NCBI RefSeq assembly: GCF_001468125.1
Contig: NZ_LNYT01000020.1
Coordinates: 147,102 to 211,101 of the forward strand
Source: Legionella rubrilucens
GTDB lineage: Bacteria > Pseudomonadota > Gammaproteobacteria > Legionellales > Legionellaceae
Reading direction: 5' to 3'
DNA length: 64,000 bases
Below, one piece after another: positions 28,801 through 37,640 of the stretch. A program made the translations under genes and the position numbers. The notes beneath the pieces are model-generated. The model was not told where the DNA came from. It did no database searches and saw only the letters and a list, made by a program, of their open reading frames with translations. Positions within the stretch are counted from its first letter, which is position 1. Each line of letters begins with the position of its first letter.

Positions 28801-30225
28801 ATGTTTAAAAAAATTTTAATCAGCAATCGGGGTGAAATTGCCTTACGTATAGTGCGTGCCTGCAAGGAAATGGGGATTGCCGCTGTGGCCATTCACAGTG
28901 AAGCCGATCGTTACTCCCTGCATGTCAAGCGGGCTTCTCACTCCCATTGCCTGAGCAGCAAGCCTCTGGATGCTTATCTGAATGGCCATCGCATCATTGA
29001 ATGCGCCAAGGCAGCCGGTTGTGATGCGATACATCCCGGTTATGGTTTTTTATCGGAAAATGCGGATTTTGCTCTGGCCTGTGAACAGGCCGGTCTTGTG
29101 TTTATCGGCCCTCGTGCGGACGTAATAGCCATCATGGGATCCAAAGTGGCAGCACGCAAAGCCATGCAGCGCGCCGGCATTCCGGTGATCCCTGGCAGTG
29201 AAGGCAATCTTGAATCGGTCGAGGAGGCATTGGCCTCTGCCGAACGACTCGGCTACCCGGTGATGCTTAAAGCGACTTTTGGCGGGGGCGGGCGCGGTAT
29301 CCGTCTGTGTTACGAGCCTGACCATGTTCGGCAGCAGTTTGCGCGCGCGCAATCGGAGGCGGAAAAAGCGTTTGGTGATAACCATGTGTTTATGGAGAAA
29401 TTCATTGCCAATCCCCGCCACATCGAAGTCCAGATTTTGGCAGACCATTATGGAAATGTCCTTCATTTGTTTGAGCGCGATTGCTCTGTTCAACGCCGGC
29501 ATCAGAAACTGGTCGAAATTGCGCCGGCGGTACAACTGAATGAGGCCACGCGCGAGGTGTTGTATGCCTACGCAGTGAAAGCTGCAAAAGAAGTCGGTTA
29601 TACCAATGCCGGTACGGTTGAGTTCATTCTCGATGAGGACAATCAGGCCTATTTTCTTGAGATGAATACCCGCCTGCAGGTGGAGCATCCAGTCACTGAA
29701 CAAATCACCGGGATTGATTTGGTTCAGGAGCAGATTAAAATCGCCGCGGGCGAACCTTTGTCCATGAGGCAGGAGCAGATTAACCGCAATGGCTTTGCCA
29801 TTGAATTTCGCATTAATGCGGAAGATCCCCAAAATGATTTTCTGCCCAGCTTCGGGCGGGTGACTCGTTATTATGCCCCGGGAGGGCCTGGAGTAAGAAC
29901 GGACAGCGCCATTTATACCGGCTACTCTATTCCGCCTTATTATGATTCGCTTTGCGCCAAGCTGACGGTGTGGAGTCTCGATTGGCCGTCGGCCATCCGC
30001 CGCGCACGCCGTGCTCTGGAGGAAATGCGCCTGTTTGGGATAAAAACCACCATCCCCTATTACCTTGAGATGATTAAATCCGAGGAGTTTCTGCAGGGGC
30101 AGCTCAATACGGGGCTCGTGGAGTCCCATCCAGAATGGTTGCAGTATTCCAATAAATCGCTGCCTCAGCATAAAGCCGCGGTGATCGCCGCGGCCATTGC
30201 CCGCCTGGGCATGAAAAAGAATTAG
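28801..30225 (+). CDS. Biotin carboxylase subunit (AccC/PycA type)
   Basis: ATP-grasp enzyme of 474 residues that carboxylates biotin on a carrier domain. N-terminal [36 protein letters not shown], the glycine loop [13 protein letters not shown], the ATP/metal site [14 protein letters not shown] and the C-terminal domain are all present. The block [19 protein letters not shown] followed by [20 protein letters not shown] fits both AccC and PycA; the length fits PycA-type pyruvate carboxylase subunit A slightly better. No biotin carrier or transferase gene lies next to it, so the partner must be elsewhere. ATG has CAGGAAGAAACG upstream. Its stop overlaps that of the convergent panC by 4 bases. 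Confidence 0.9.
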   Translation: MFKKILISNRGEIALRIVRACKEMGIAAVAIHSEADRYSLHVKRASHSHCLSSKPLDAYLNGHRIIECAKAAGCDAIHPGYGFLSENADFALACEQAGLVFIGPRADVIAIMGSKVAARKAMQRAGIPVIPGSEGNLESVEEALASAERLGYPVMLKATFGGGGRGIRLCYEPDHVRQQFARAQSEAEKAFGDNHVFMEKFIANPRHIEVQILADHYGNVLHLFERDCSVQRRHQKLVEIAPAVQLNEATREVLYAYAVKAAKEVGYTNAGTVEFILDEDNQAYFLEMNTRLQVEHPVTEQITGIDLVQEQIKIAAGEPLSMRQEQINRNGFAIEFRINAEDPQNDFLPSFGRVTRYYAPGGPGVRTDSAIYTGYSIPPYYDSLCAKLTVWSLDWPSAIRRARRALEEMRLFGIKTTIPYYLEMIKSEEFLQGQLNTGLVESHPEWLQYSNKSLPQHKAAVIAAAIARLGMKKN

Positions 30226-30983
30226 CTGAGTGCGTAATTGTCAATCAGACGAATATCATCAATGAGCACTGCCGCAAAGCGGCGACCATCCTGTTCATGA
30301 ATGTACTCCACGGCAATGCCGGCAGCCTGCAGGTCTTTTTGCAACTGGTCTACCGTTTTATCCTGATGAAAAAGACGAGCGAAGGTTTCCGCTTTAACAC
30401 GCTGGGCACTGTTGAGGCGATTGTTACGCGAACTGCAGGCCAAACCGCTGGGCTCCCTGATGGTGGGGCAGGGGATAATCTCAATTGGCAGAAAAAAAGC
30501 GTCTACCATGCCGCGAATGAGCCGGTATTGCTGGTAATCCTTTTCGCCAAAATAAGCCTTTTGAGGTCTGACTAAATTTAATAGTTTTAAGACAATGGTT
30601 AATACGCCGGTGAAATGCCCGGGGCGGTGAGTGCCTTCCATGCACTGGCTCAGGTGATTCTCATGCACCTGGTAATGATACCCGTCCTGATAGATTTCCT
30701 GCTCGGCAGGCAATAAGCAGAAATCGACTCCGTGTTGTTCCAATAAGTGTAAGTCCGCCTCCAGGGTGCGCGGGTAGTGAGTGAAGTCGTCTGGCCGGTT
30801 AAATTGAGTCGGATTAATAAAAACACTGGCAGCGGTGTAATGATTTTGCTGTTGGCTGATGGCATACAGGGACGCATGACCGGCATGGAGATTGCCCATG
30901 GTGGGGACAAAGCCCAGGCTTGACTCGGCTGGCAGCGTTCGGCGGAACTGGATCCACTCATCAAGGTGATGAAAAATGCGCAT
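30222..30983 (-). CDS. panC: Pantothenate synthetase
   Basis: Ligates pantoate and beta-alanine with ATP to make pantothenate for coenzyme A. 253 residues, slightly short versus about 280. Signatures: [15 protein letters not shown] (HIGH-like motif), [35 protein letters not shown] and [12 protein letters not shown] (KMSKS-like). It is second in the panB-panC unit on the minus strand with a 42-base gap holding a GC-rich hairpin. No panD (aspartate decarboxylase) is adjacent, so beta-alanine must come from elsewhere. It is probably co-transcribed with panB. Confidence 0.95.
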   Translation of the reverse strand: MRIFHHLDEWIQFRRTLPAESSLGFVPTMGNLHAGHASLYAISQQQNHYTAASVFINPTQFNRPDDFTHYPRTLEADLHLLEQHGVDFCLLPAEQEIYQDGYHYQVHENHLSQCMEGTHRPGHFTGVLTIVLKLLNLVRPQKAYFGEKDYQQYRLIRGMVDAFFLPIEIIPCPTIREPSGLACSSRNNRLNSAQRVKAETFARLFHQDKTVDQLQKDLQAAGIAVEYIHEQDGRRFAAVLIDDIRLIDNYALS

Positions 30984-31001
30984 GGTTAATCCTGTTGATG
31001 A

Positions 31002-31021
31002 AAGCCCCGCAACCGGGGCTT
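31002..31021 (-). terminator. Hairpin between panB and panC
   Basis: AAGCCCCG / CGGGGCTT 8-bp stem with a 4-base loop. No T run follows on the minus strand, so it may tune panC expression or protect the upstream mRNA rather than end transcription. Confidence 0.45.
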
Positions 31022-31025
31022 GTAA

Positions 31026-31814
31026 TTAAAAGGCATGATCAGGTGTTGGGAATGCGGCTTGTCGAACCTCATCCACGTAAGCATTGATGGCGTTTAAGGT
31101 GAGCGCCTTGCCATTCAGGTATTGCTTTAAAAATTTGGGTCTGAATTCCGATTGCAGGCCCAGCATGTCATGCCAGACAAGAACCTGCCCATCCGTGCCG
31201 GCCCCGGCGCCAATGCCGATGGTGGGAATGGAAAGTGCCTGTGTGATGGTTTCTGCCACGGACAATGGAACACACTCAATCACCAGTGCGGTACAGCCGG
31301 CCGCTTCCAGGCGTTGCGCCTGACGGAGTAGATCGGCGGCCTGTTTTTCTTCTCGACCCTGAACTTTATAGCCGCCCAATTGGTAAAATGATTGCGGTGT
31401 TAAACCGATGTGGCCGATGACAGGCACCCCGCCGGTGACCAAATGAGCAATTGTTTGACAGGTATCCTCATCGCCGCCTTCAATTTTTACGGCATGAGCG
31501 CCTGCCTGCATGAGTTGTCTGACACTTTCAACCGTGTCGCGTAAAGAAAGACGATGGCATAAAAAAGGCAGGTCACTGATTAAAAATTGCTGGGTCAGGC
31601 CGCGGGCGACCGCCTGGGTATGCAGAATCATCATTTCCAGTGTTGCCATGACCGTGGTGTCATGCCCGTGCACCGCCATGGCCACGGAATCGCCCACCAG
31701 CACGCAATCCAGTTTTGATTCAGCAATTGTTCTTGCCGAAGGGTAATCGTAACAGGTTAACACGGTTATTTTCTCACCGTGTAGTTTTTTGCGTTTAAAG
31801 TCGGAAATTTTCAT
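31026..31814 (-). CDS. panB: 3-methyl-2-oxobutanoate hydroxymethyltransferase
   Basis: First committed step of pantothenate synthesis: ketoisovalerate plus methylene-THF gives ketopantoate. 262 residues, family length. Conserved pieces: VLVGDSVAMAVHGHDTT (metal-binding Asp), GAHAVKIEGGDE, GHIGLTPQS and ALVIECVPL (catalytic Glu). ATG 31814 has GGGAGGCGCGCA upstream, within a short upstream ORF whose stop codon overlaps this start (ATGA), pointing to translational coupling. folE in the same window belongs to the folate route that supplies methylene-THF, a thematic link only. Confidence 0.96.
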   Translation of the reverse strand: MKISDFKRKKLHGEKITVLTCYDYPSARTIAESKLDCVLVGDSVAMAVHGHDTTVMATLEMMILHTQAVARGLTQQFLISDLPFLCHRLSLRDTVESVRQLMQAGAHAVKIEGGDEDTCQTIAHLVTGGVPVIGHIGLTPQSFYQLGGYKVQGREEKQAADLLRQAQRLEAAGCTALVIECVPLSVAETITQALSIPTIGIGAGAGTDGQVLVWHDMLGLQSEFRPKFLKQYLNGKALTLNAINAYVDEVRQAAFPTPDHAF

Positions 31815-31873
31815 TGCGCGCCTCCCTGTAACCGGAAAGTGCGACTACGTGTTACTCCAGGTACCTGTCTCAT
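31811..31873 (-). CDS. 20-codon leader ORF coupled to panB
   Basis: Reads MRQVPGVTRSRTFRLQGGAQ and stops at TGA whose first two bases are the last two of the panB ATG. GGAGG at 31883-31887 lies 9 bases before its ATG, a good ribosome site. The panB ribosome site lies inside this ORF. The peptide is basic (four Arg) and has no recognisable family. It could regulate or couple panB translation. Conservation in other species is needed to confirm it. Confidence 0.5.
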   Translation of the reverse strand: MRQVPGVTRSRTFRLQGGAQ

Positions 31874-31940
31874 GGATCAAGTCCTCCGTTAAATGGTTTG
31901 ATAAGTCACCGCTGCCTTTCAGGCGGTCGGCGCCCTTCTG

Positions 31941-31993
31941 ATCTTAAAGTACAGACATCAAATTGCAAGATGCCGGCTTAATTATGTTACTAT
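31941..31993. promoter_or_regulatory. Divergent promoters sharing a palindromic -35 box
   Basis: TTGCAA at 31963-31968 is its own reverse complement. Leftward, a 16-base spacer leads to TAAGAT at 31941-31946 (panB leader). Rightward, a 19-base spacer leads to TACTAT at 31988-31993 (alpha/beta hydrolase). The panB transcript would have a 60-base leader before the small ORF, with a GC-rich hairpin around 31905-31940. Confidence 0.4.
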
Positions 31994-32048
31994 CGTGCCT
32001 TATTCAAGCGAAAAATGGACAAAAATTGTCCTTAACTGCGAGGCATGC

Positions 32049-32711
32049 ATGGTATTTGCTGACAAATTAGACAGACCGGGCGAACACCCCTTTGTGTTTA
32101 ACGCGGAAGCCGGTGAACTCGAAGGCGTGTTAACGGTTCCCTTGACGGGTGGTTCCCCGTTCATTGCGGTGCTGGGGCATCCTCATTCCCTGCAGGGCGG
32201 CACGATGAATAACAAAGTCGTCACTACCCTGGCGCGTGCCTTTAAAGAGGCAGGCATCCCGAGCCTTCGCTTTAATTTCCGCGGCGTGGGTCATTCTCAG
32301 GGACGCTATGATGAAGGCATTGGCGAAAGCGACGACATGCTTGCGCTTTGCCGGCTTTGGGCCGCAGAATTCCCGCAAAGCCGTTACCTGTTTGCCGGGT
32401 TTTCCTTTGGTTCCTATGTGGCTTATCGCGCCGCCGCGCAGCACGCCCATGATTGGTTACTCACGGTGGCCCCGCCGGTTCATCATTACGATTACCGGGC
32501 GTATCAGCCCGCACCGTCCCCCTGGCATATTTTCCAGGGCGATAGTGATGAGGTTGTACCGGAGTCTCTGGTGATGGATTTTGCCTTAAGCTTCTCCCCA
32601 ACGCTTCCAGTGAGTACGTTTGCCGGCACCAGCCATTTTTTTCATGGGAAATTGCTGGAACTGAAAGAGGAGGTAATCAGGGTCCTTAATGAAAAGGTAT
32701 TGCATCCATGA
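32049..32711 (+). CDS. Alpha/beta hydrolase
   Basis: About 220 residues from ATG 32049, supported by GAGG 5 bases upstream; an in-frame GTG at 31995 has no ribosome site. Fold markers: FIAVLGHPHSLQGGTMNN with the oxyanion region, LRFNFRGVGHSQGRYDEG, the nucleophile elbow LFAGFSFGSYVAYR (G-x-S-x-G), QGDSDEVVP (acid) and GTSHFFHGKLLEL (catalytic His). This matches the COG2945-type small serine hydrolases. The substrate is unknown. It overlaps the zapE start by 4 bases, so the pair is co-transcribed. Confidence 0.88.
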   Translation: MVFADKLDRPGEHPFVFNAEAGELEGVLTVPLTGGSPFIAVLGHPHSLQGGTMNNKVVTTLARAFKEAGIPSLRFNFRGVGHSQGRYDEGIGESDDMLALCRLWAAEFPQSRYLFAGFSFGSYVAYRAAAQHAHDWLLTVAPPVHHYDYRAYQPAPSPWHIFQGDSDEVVPESLVMDFALSFSPTLPVSTFAGTSHFFHGKLLELKEEVIRVLNEKVLHP

Positions 32712-33802
32712 GTATCTCAGCCAGTTATGATGCGGCAATTGCCCGGGGTGAAATTGAAAATGATCCTTTGCAACGCCAGATCATTGGCGTCATGGACGAT
32801 TTGGCCAGTACCTTAAGCCAACCCAAAAAATCCTTCTTCAGCTGGCGCCGCACGCATGTGGTCCAGGGTATTTATCTCTATGGCAGTGTGGGCGTGGGCA
32901 AGACTTTTCTGATGGATCTTTTTTTTGAACAGGTTAAAACCCGTGAAAAGGTGCGGTTCCATTTCCATCATTTCATGCAGCAGATTGATGCGCAGCTCCG
33001 GCGTCTGCAGGGGCAGAGAGATCCCCTGCAAGTGATTGCCAAAAATTTGGCCAAAACGACGCGTCTGTTGTGTTTTGACGAGTTTTTAGTGCACGATGTT
33101 GCGCATGCAATGATCCTTGCCGAATTATTAAAGGCCTTGTTTGCCAACGGCATTGTGCTGGTGGCGACATCCAATATCAAACCGGATGATTTGTATTTAA
33201 ATGGCGTGCAGCGAGCCCGTTTTTTACCGGCCATTGCCCTGATTAAGTCCCATTGCCAGGTGCTCGCCTTAAATCAGCCGCGCGATTACCGGGTGGGCCG
33301 TGCAATTCAGATCGAAACCTTTTTCTGCCCCCTGGATGAGGCCACACAGAGCCGCTTCAGCGCGCAGTTTGCCTCGATGGAGCCGGCGGCTCAGTCGGCG
33401 GGGACCGTGACGGTGCAAAACCGTGACATTCCTTACGTTCGCTGCGGTGAAGAAGCCGTCTGGTTTGATTTTAAAGTGATTTGCAACCTGCCGCGCAGCC
33501 AGCTGGACTACCTTGAGCTGGTGGATCGGTTTTCCACTGTATTTGTCAGCGACATGCCGCAACTGCATGAGCGCGATACGGTCTATGCGATTTTATTTGT
33601 GCATTTTATTGATGTGCTCTACGATCGCGGCGTCCGTCTGATTCTTTCAGCCGAGGTCCCTTTAACAGAACTTTACCTCAAGGGAGAAATGAGTCAGGCC
33701 TTCAAGCGAACCTTAAGCCGTTTGCAGGAAATGCAATCCCAGGATTACCTGCGTCGTCATCCTCGTCGGGCAGTGCACTCGCTGTTGATGCCCCCAGAAT
33801 GA
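32708..33802 (+). CDS. zapE: Cell division protein ZapE (AFG1-like ATPase)
   Basis: P-loop ATPase of 364 residues related to mitochondrial AFG1/LACE1; in E. coli it affects Z-ring stability under low oxygen or heat. Walker A is GSVGVGKTFLMDLFFE and Walker B LLCFDEFLVHDVAHAMIL, with sensor region LVATSNIKPDDLYLNG, RARFLPAI and HFIDVLYDRGV. The start overlaps the hydrolase stop (ATGAG). It is close to the feo operon but separated by a Fur box, so the two are regulated separately. Confidence 0.9.
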   Translation: MSISASYDAAIARGEIENDPLQRQIIGVMDDLASTLSQPKKSFFSWRRTHVVQGIYLYGSVGVGKTFLMDLFFEQVKTREKVRFHFHHFMQQIDAQLRRLQGQRDPLQVIAKNLAKTTRLLCFDEFLVHDVAHAMILAELLKALFANGIVLVATSNIKPDDLYLNGVQRARFLPAIALIKSHCQVLALNQPRDYRVGRAIQIETFFCPLDEATQSRFSAQFASMEPAAQSAGTVTVQNRDIPYVRCGEEAVWFDFKVICNLPRSQLDYLELVDRFSTVFVSDMPQLHERDTVYAILFVHFIDVLYDRGVRLILSAEVPLTELYLKGEMSQAFKRTLSRLQEMQSQDYLRRHPRRAVHSLLMPPE

Positions 33803-33819
33803 CAAAATTTGTTCTAAAA

Positions 33820-33834
33820 TGAGAATGATTCTCG
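33820..33834. promoter_or_regulatory. Fur box upstream of feoABC
   Basis: TGAGAATGATTCTCG: GAGAAT and ATTCTC are perfect arms around one base and match the 7-1-7 Fur site TGATAATnATTATCA closely. It lies about 50 bases before feoA, where a repressor would be expected in iron-rich cells. Confidence 0.75.
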
Positions 33835-33882
33835 ATATCATTTGTGTTAAACTATTGGAATTTTGGATTGAGTGTTACCACT

Positions 33883-34110
33883 ATGCACATTACCGAGTTA
33901 ACCCGTGGCGATAAAGTCCGATTGCTTGATTTTGGCCGTACTGATGCGCAGTATCGGCGGCGTTTGCTGTCGTTGGGTATTACTCGTGGTGTGGAATTGA
34001 CGATTGTAAGAACCGCTCCCCTGGGGTGTCCAGTGCAGGTTGAGGTCCGGGGAACGTCCCTGACATTGAGAAAAGAAGAAGCAATTCACCTGAATCTGGA
34101 GCGTGTATGA
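33883..34110 (+). CDS. feoA: Ferrous iron transport protein A
   Basis: Small SH3-like regulator of FeoB, 75 residues from ATG 33883; the track reading from 33844 adds residues with no family match. Typical: ITELTRGDKVRLLDFG, RRLLSLGITRGVELTIVR, APLGCPVQVEVRG. The stop overlaps the feoB start (ATGA). It is first in feoABC, downstream of the Fur box, consistent with iron-dependent repression. Confidence 0.93.
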   Translation: MHITELTRGDKVRLLDFGRTDAQYRRRLLSLGITRGVELTIVRTAPLGCPVQVEVRGTSLTLRKEEAIHLNLERV

Positions 34111-36362
34111 CTTCTCTTTTGCTGGTAGGCAATCCCAATTGCGGCAAAACCACCTTATTCAATGCTTTAACGGGTGATAACCAGCGCGTGGGTAACTGGC
34201 CTGGCGTCACGGTGGAGAAAAAAACCGGGGAATTGATTGTCGAAGGCCAGTGCATTGAGGTGACGGATTTACCCGGTATTTATTCCCTTGCCCTGACCGG
34301 GCGGGGCAGCAGTCAGGATGAGCAGATTTCGGCTAAGGCAGTGGCTGCCTGCGAGAAGGAGTTAATCGTCAATGTCATTGATGCCTGCCATCTTGAGCGC
34401 CACCTTTACTTGACCAGCCAGTTGCTGGAACTGGGTAAGCCCATGATTGTCGTCCTCAACATGATGGACATCGCGAGACAACGCGGTATCACCATTGATA
34501 TTCCGGCCTTGTCCCGGCAATTGAATTGCTGTGTTCTGCCGCTTGAAGCGCATAAGGGCATAGGCCTGGCTGAATTAAAAAAAACCCTCATTAAACCCTT
34601 GGCTCCTGCTGTTTCGCTGCCGTTTAATTACCCTGTCGCCATCGAGTCGCTCATTGAGCATCTCCGACAGGAACTGATCGCTGTTTGCCGCATCGCCCCT
34701 GAAGCGGCAATGTATTACGCCCGGCGTCTACTGGAGGGTGATACGTTGCTGGTTGAGGCAAACAGGCCGCAGGCTTTGGCGGATTTGCTTGCCAGCGAGA
34801 AGGATATCGATGTTGTTCTGGCGGATATCCGTTACCAGAAAATCCACGACGTGATCAGCCTGATTCAGACCCGGGCCAGTGATGCCAGTGAGCATTTGAC
34901 GGCTAAAATTGACCGCCTTGTGCTGAATCGGTTTCTGGCTTTACCGATATTTTTTGCCATGATGTACCTGATGTTTTTGTTCGCCATCAACATTGGCGGG
35001 GCATTTCAGGATTTTTTTGATATTTCCACCGATACGGTTTTTGTTCAGGGCAGCGCCTGGCTATTGCAGCAACTGCATTCCCCGCAATGGCTGATTGCCG
35101 TGGTGGCCAATGGTCTGGGCATGGGTATCAATACCACGCTGACTTTTATTCCGGTGATTGCCGCCATGTTTTTCTTCCTGGCTTTATTGGAGGCGTCAGG
35201 GTATATGGCCCGTGCCGCGTTTGTGGTGGATAAGGCAATGCGTATGTTGGGGTTGCCTGGAAAGTCCTTTGTGCCGATGATTGTGGGGTTTGGCTGTAAT
35301 GTGCCCGGGATCATGGCGGCAAGAACGCTGGATTCCGAGCGGGATCGGCTGTTAACCGTACTGATGAGCCCCTTCATGTCCTGCAGTGCCCGATTGGCTA
35401 TTTATGCGGTGTTTGTCGCGGCCTTTTTCCCAAGCGGCGGACAAAATGTGGTTTTTGCCCTGTACGTCATCGGCATTTTAATGGCGGTTTTTACCGGGTT
35501 TATTTTGCGGAAAACTACTCTGGAAGGGGAGGCGTCCCCCTTGATTCTTGAGTTGCCCGCCTATCATAAGCCCTCGTTTAAACGCCTCTGGCGTGAAACC
35601 AGCCTGCGTCTACGTTATTTTGTTGTCAGGGCCGGACGCCTGATTATCCCCATTTGCATTATCCTTGGCACTTTGAACGCCTTGACCATTGACGGTGGGT
35701 TGAACACGGATGAAGCCAGTACCCATTCTGTTCTGTCGTGGCTTGGCCAATGGATGACGCCATTGTTTGCCCCCATGGGTCTGCATCAGGATAACTGGCC
35801 GGCTACGGTCGGTTTATTAACCGGCATGCTGGCGAAAGAGGTGGTGGTTGGCTCTTTAAATTCACTCTACGCGCAATTAGGCCATCTGGCGCAGGCGCAG
35901 GCCGCGCATTTTGATTTCTTGGGTTCCATGGCGCAGGCATTCTGGTCGGTGCCTGAGAACCTTTCGTCATTGGGACAGGCTTTACTCAATCCGGTATTAG
36001 CCAGTGCCCCCGACAGTGAATTGTCGCAAACGGTGTATGGCATGATGGCCGAACGCTTTGACGGCAAAGCCGGAGCGTTTGCCTACCTTCTCTTTATCCT
36101 GCTTTACATCCCCTGTGTATCAACCATGGCGGCTATCCGACAGGAGACGACACGCCGATTGATGTGGTTCTCCGTGATCTGGTCTTTTCTGATTGCCTAC
36201 GCATCCGCCGTGATTTTTTATCAGAGTGCAGTGTTTTACCGCCATCCTCAGGAATCGCTGTTGTGGATTGCGGCCATGGTGGGGGGCATTGTCGCTTTTA
36301 TCGGGGTATTGCGGGGACAAACTCTGCTTGTGAGGAGACGCCATGCTGTTACAAATCCGTGA
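34107..36362 (+). CDS. feoB: Ferrous iron transport protein B
   Basis: GTP-gated Fe(II) importer of the inner membrane, 751 residues. The N-terminal G domain holds GNPNCGKTTLFNALTG (G1), VTDLPGIYSL (G3) and VVLNMMDIA (G4). A helical spacer is followed by the polytopic part with the two Gate domains, including GKSFVPMIVGFGCNVPGIMA and GMLAKEVVVGSLNSLY. It is close to E. coli FeoB (773). Needed for iron uptake in anaerobic or acidic niches and, in Legionella, for growth in host cells. It overlaps feoC by 20 bases. Confidence 0.97.
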   Translation: MTSLLLVGNPNCGKTTLFNALTGDNQRVGNWPGVTVEKKTGELIVEGQCIEVTDLPGIYSLALTGRGSSQDEQISAKAVAACEKELIVNVIDACHLERHLYLTSQLLELGKPMIVVLNMMDIARQRGITIDIPALSRQLNCCVLPLEAHKGIGLAELKKTLIKPLAPAVSLPFNYPVAIESLIEHLRQELIAVCRIAPEAAMYYARRLLEGDTLLVEANRPQALADLLASEKDIDVVLADIRYQKIHDVISLIQTRASDASEHLTAKIDRLVLNRFLALPIFFAMMYLMFLFAINIGGAFQDFFDISTDTVFVQGSAWLLQQLHSPQWLIAVVANGLGMGINTTLTFIPVIAAMFFFLALLEASGYMARAAFVVDKAMRMLGLPGKSFVPMIVGFGCNVPGIMAARTLDSERDRLLTVLMSPFMSCSARLAIYAVFVAAFFPSGGQNVVFALYVIGILMAVFTGFILRKTTLEGEASPLILELPAYHKPSFKRLWRETSLRLRYFVVRAGRLIIPICIILGTLNALTIDGGLNTDEASTHSVLSWLGQWMTPLFAPMGLHQDNWPATVGLLTGMLAKEVVVGSLNSLYAQLGHLAQAQAAHFDFLGSMAQAFWSVPENLSSLGQALLNPVLASAPDSELSQTVYGMMAERFDGKAGAFAYLLFILLYIPCVSTMAAIRQETTRRLMWFSVIWSFLIAYASAVIFYQSAVFYRHPQESLLWIAAMVGGIVAFIGVLRGQTLLVRRRHAVTNP

Positions 36363-36564
36363 TTTCATTCGCCAGCACAAGGTGGTGAGCAGCCAGCAGG
36401 TGAGCCGTGAATTTCACATTGACTCCCAGGCGCTGCAGCCAATGCTTGAGATCTGGCTTCGAAAGGGTGTGATTGCCCGCTGCGACGAGAAGACTTCCTG
36501 CCAGAGCCGCTGTTTTAAATGCAAACAGCCCCCTGTTTATTACCGCTACCTGGCCGATTGTTAA
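36343..36564 (+). CDS. feoC: FeoC-like transcriptional/stability regulator
   Basis: 73 residues, winged-helix (LLQIRDFIRQHKVVSSQQVS; DSQALQPMLEIWLRKG) with four Cys in the wing (CDEKTSCQSRCFKCK), which in FeoC bind an iron-sulfur cluster. It overlaps the end of feoB and has GTGAGGAGACGCC before the ATG. It would sense iron or oxygen and protect FeoB from proteolysis, as in enterobacteria. The spacing of the cysteines supports the name. Confidence 0.85.
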   Translation: MLLQIRDFIRQHKVVSSQQVSREFHIDSQALQPMLEIWLRKGVIARCDEKTSCQSRCFKCKQPPVYYRYLADC

Positions 36565-36698
36565 ATTCGCGCATCCTGACTCGGCGTGGTTATTCCCTAT
36601 TTACTGATTTTTTTCTATTTTTGTACCGCAAAGCCCTGTGCTGAATCAATTAAATTGGGCTAAGATAGCAATATGACGAGTTTTATCGGTTGACTAGG

Positions 36699-37322
36699 AT
36701 GGCGGAAAACGCATCACTCCCTGAAGAGGATTTTTTAAAACTGGCCGAAGAGGCTCGCCAGCGAATTGTCGAGGATTTCAATGATCCGCTGAGCCTGGTT
36801 GAAAAAGTGTACAGGCTATGGTGGCATTGGGCTGATTTTTCTCTTTTTATCGTGACACCGACCATCGAAGTGATTTCACCGCCAGTTATCGTACCCCCTG
36901 AACTGGTGCCGGAAACCAATGAGTATGAATTTGTTTACCCCATTCATGATCACGGTTATAAATTAAGTGCGTCCAAAGCGCAGGACATGTACATCGCCGG
37001 CACGTCCATGTGCAAATTATTCTATACCATTGAAAAAATGATTTTCATGCTGGTTGAACGCCTTAGGGCGGGCGGTGTGAGTGCTGAAACCGAGGTGCAG
37101 GTCGCCTTTGGCGGGCATGAGCTTGCCCAGCGCAAGGCCTTTGAATCGGTGATTAACTTAAGTTACAACGTCGTGGTGACCAATTTCGATCCGGGTTCCT
37201 GGGGTGAGCGCTACCTTGAAATCGTCAAGCGCTTAGCCGATCGCGGCTACGGTTATCCTGCAGAAGCGCCCAGGGATGTTTACCGGCATCATCGCGGTAC
37301 GGGACCCTCTATGCAGCGTTAA
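36699..37322 (+). CDS. Conserved hypothetical protein
   Basis: 207 residues from ATG 36699 (a TTG at 36690 is an alternative). Not recognised. N-terminal acidic helix (EEDFLKLAEEARQRIVEDF), then LWWHWADFSLFIVTPTIEVI, a proline-rich stretch, PIHDHGYKLSASKAQDMYIA and a helical block TSMCKLFYTIEKMIFMLVER, ending in RHHRGTGPSMQR. Soluble, with no signal peptide. It stands alone after feoC and overlaps the convergent RDD gene by 14 bases. The dense aromatic and charged composition looks like a conserved cytoplasmic protein rather than an effector, but function is unknown. Confidence 0.65.
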   Translation: MAENASLPEEDFLKLAEEARQRIVEDFNDPLSLVEKVYRLWWHWADFSLFIVTPTIEVISPPVIVPPELVPETNEYEFVYPIHDHGYKLSASKAQDMYIAGTSMCKLFYTIEKMIFMLVERLRAGGVSAETEVQVAFGGHELAQRKAFESVINLSYNVVVTNFDPGSWGERYLEIVKRLADRGYGYPAEAPRDVYRHHRGTGPSMQR

Positions 37323-37578
37323 CCAGGCGTAATTTTAAACCCGCTCCCCTGATTAAGCGCAGACGCCAGGATTTAAACCCGATGGTCTGCCCTCCGTAAC
37401 GAAAGGACAGAATAAAATAAGCCCCCATGATAGCGGCCAACAGGCTTTGGTATCCCCGTGAGGCGGGTGGAATAGCCTGCCCCTGATTAAAATACACAGC
37501 GATTGCCGTGGTTAACATGAACAGACTGCACACTACAATCAGATCGTAGAACAGCGCGGCTAAAAGACGAAAAAACAT
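37309..37578 (-). CDS. RDD family membrane protein
   Basis: 89 residues with two membrane helices. RLLAALFYDLIVVCSLFML and GGQTIGFKSWRLRLI carry the conserved Arg and Asp of the RDD family. It is shorter than most RDD proteins (about 130-150 residues), ending soon after the motif. Function unknown; some relatives take part in Na+/H+ exchange. It overlaps the end of the convergent upstream-strand gene by 14 bases. Confidence 0.7.
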   Translation of the reverse strand: MFFRLLAALFYDLIVVCSLFMLTTAIAVYFNQGQAIPPASRGYQSLLAAIMGAYFILSFRYGGQTIGFKSWRLRLIRGAGLKLRLVNAA

Positions 37579-37640
37579 AGTAATGACTTAAAAAAAGCAG
37601 AATTTAAGATTAACGGTTTGCTTGTCGCCGTTCAAGACGG

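Noticed and set aside
29050-30171. 373-residue open frame antisense to the biotin carboxylase gene
   Set aside because: Opposite to a fully conserved gene and without recognisable domains or a ribosome site; a mirror effect of codon bias.
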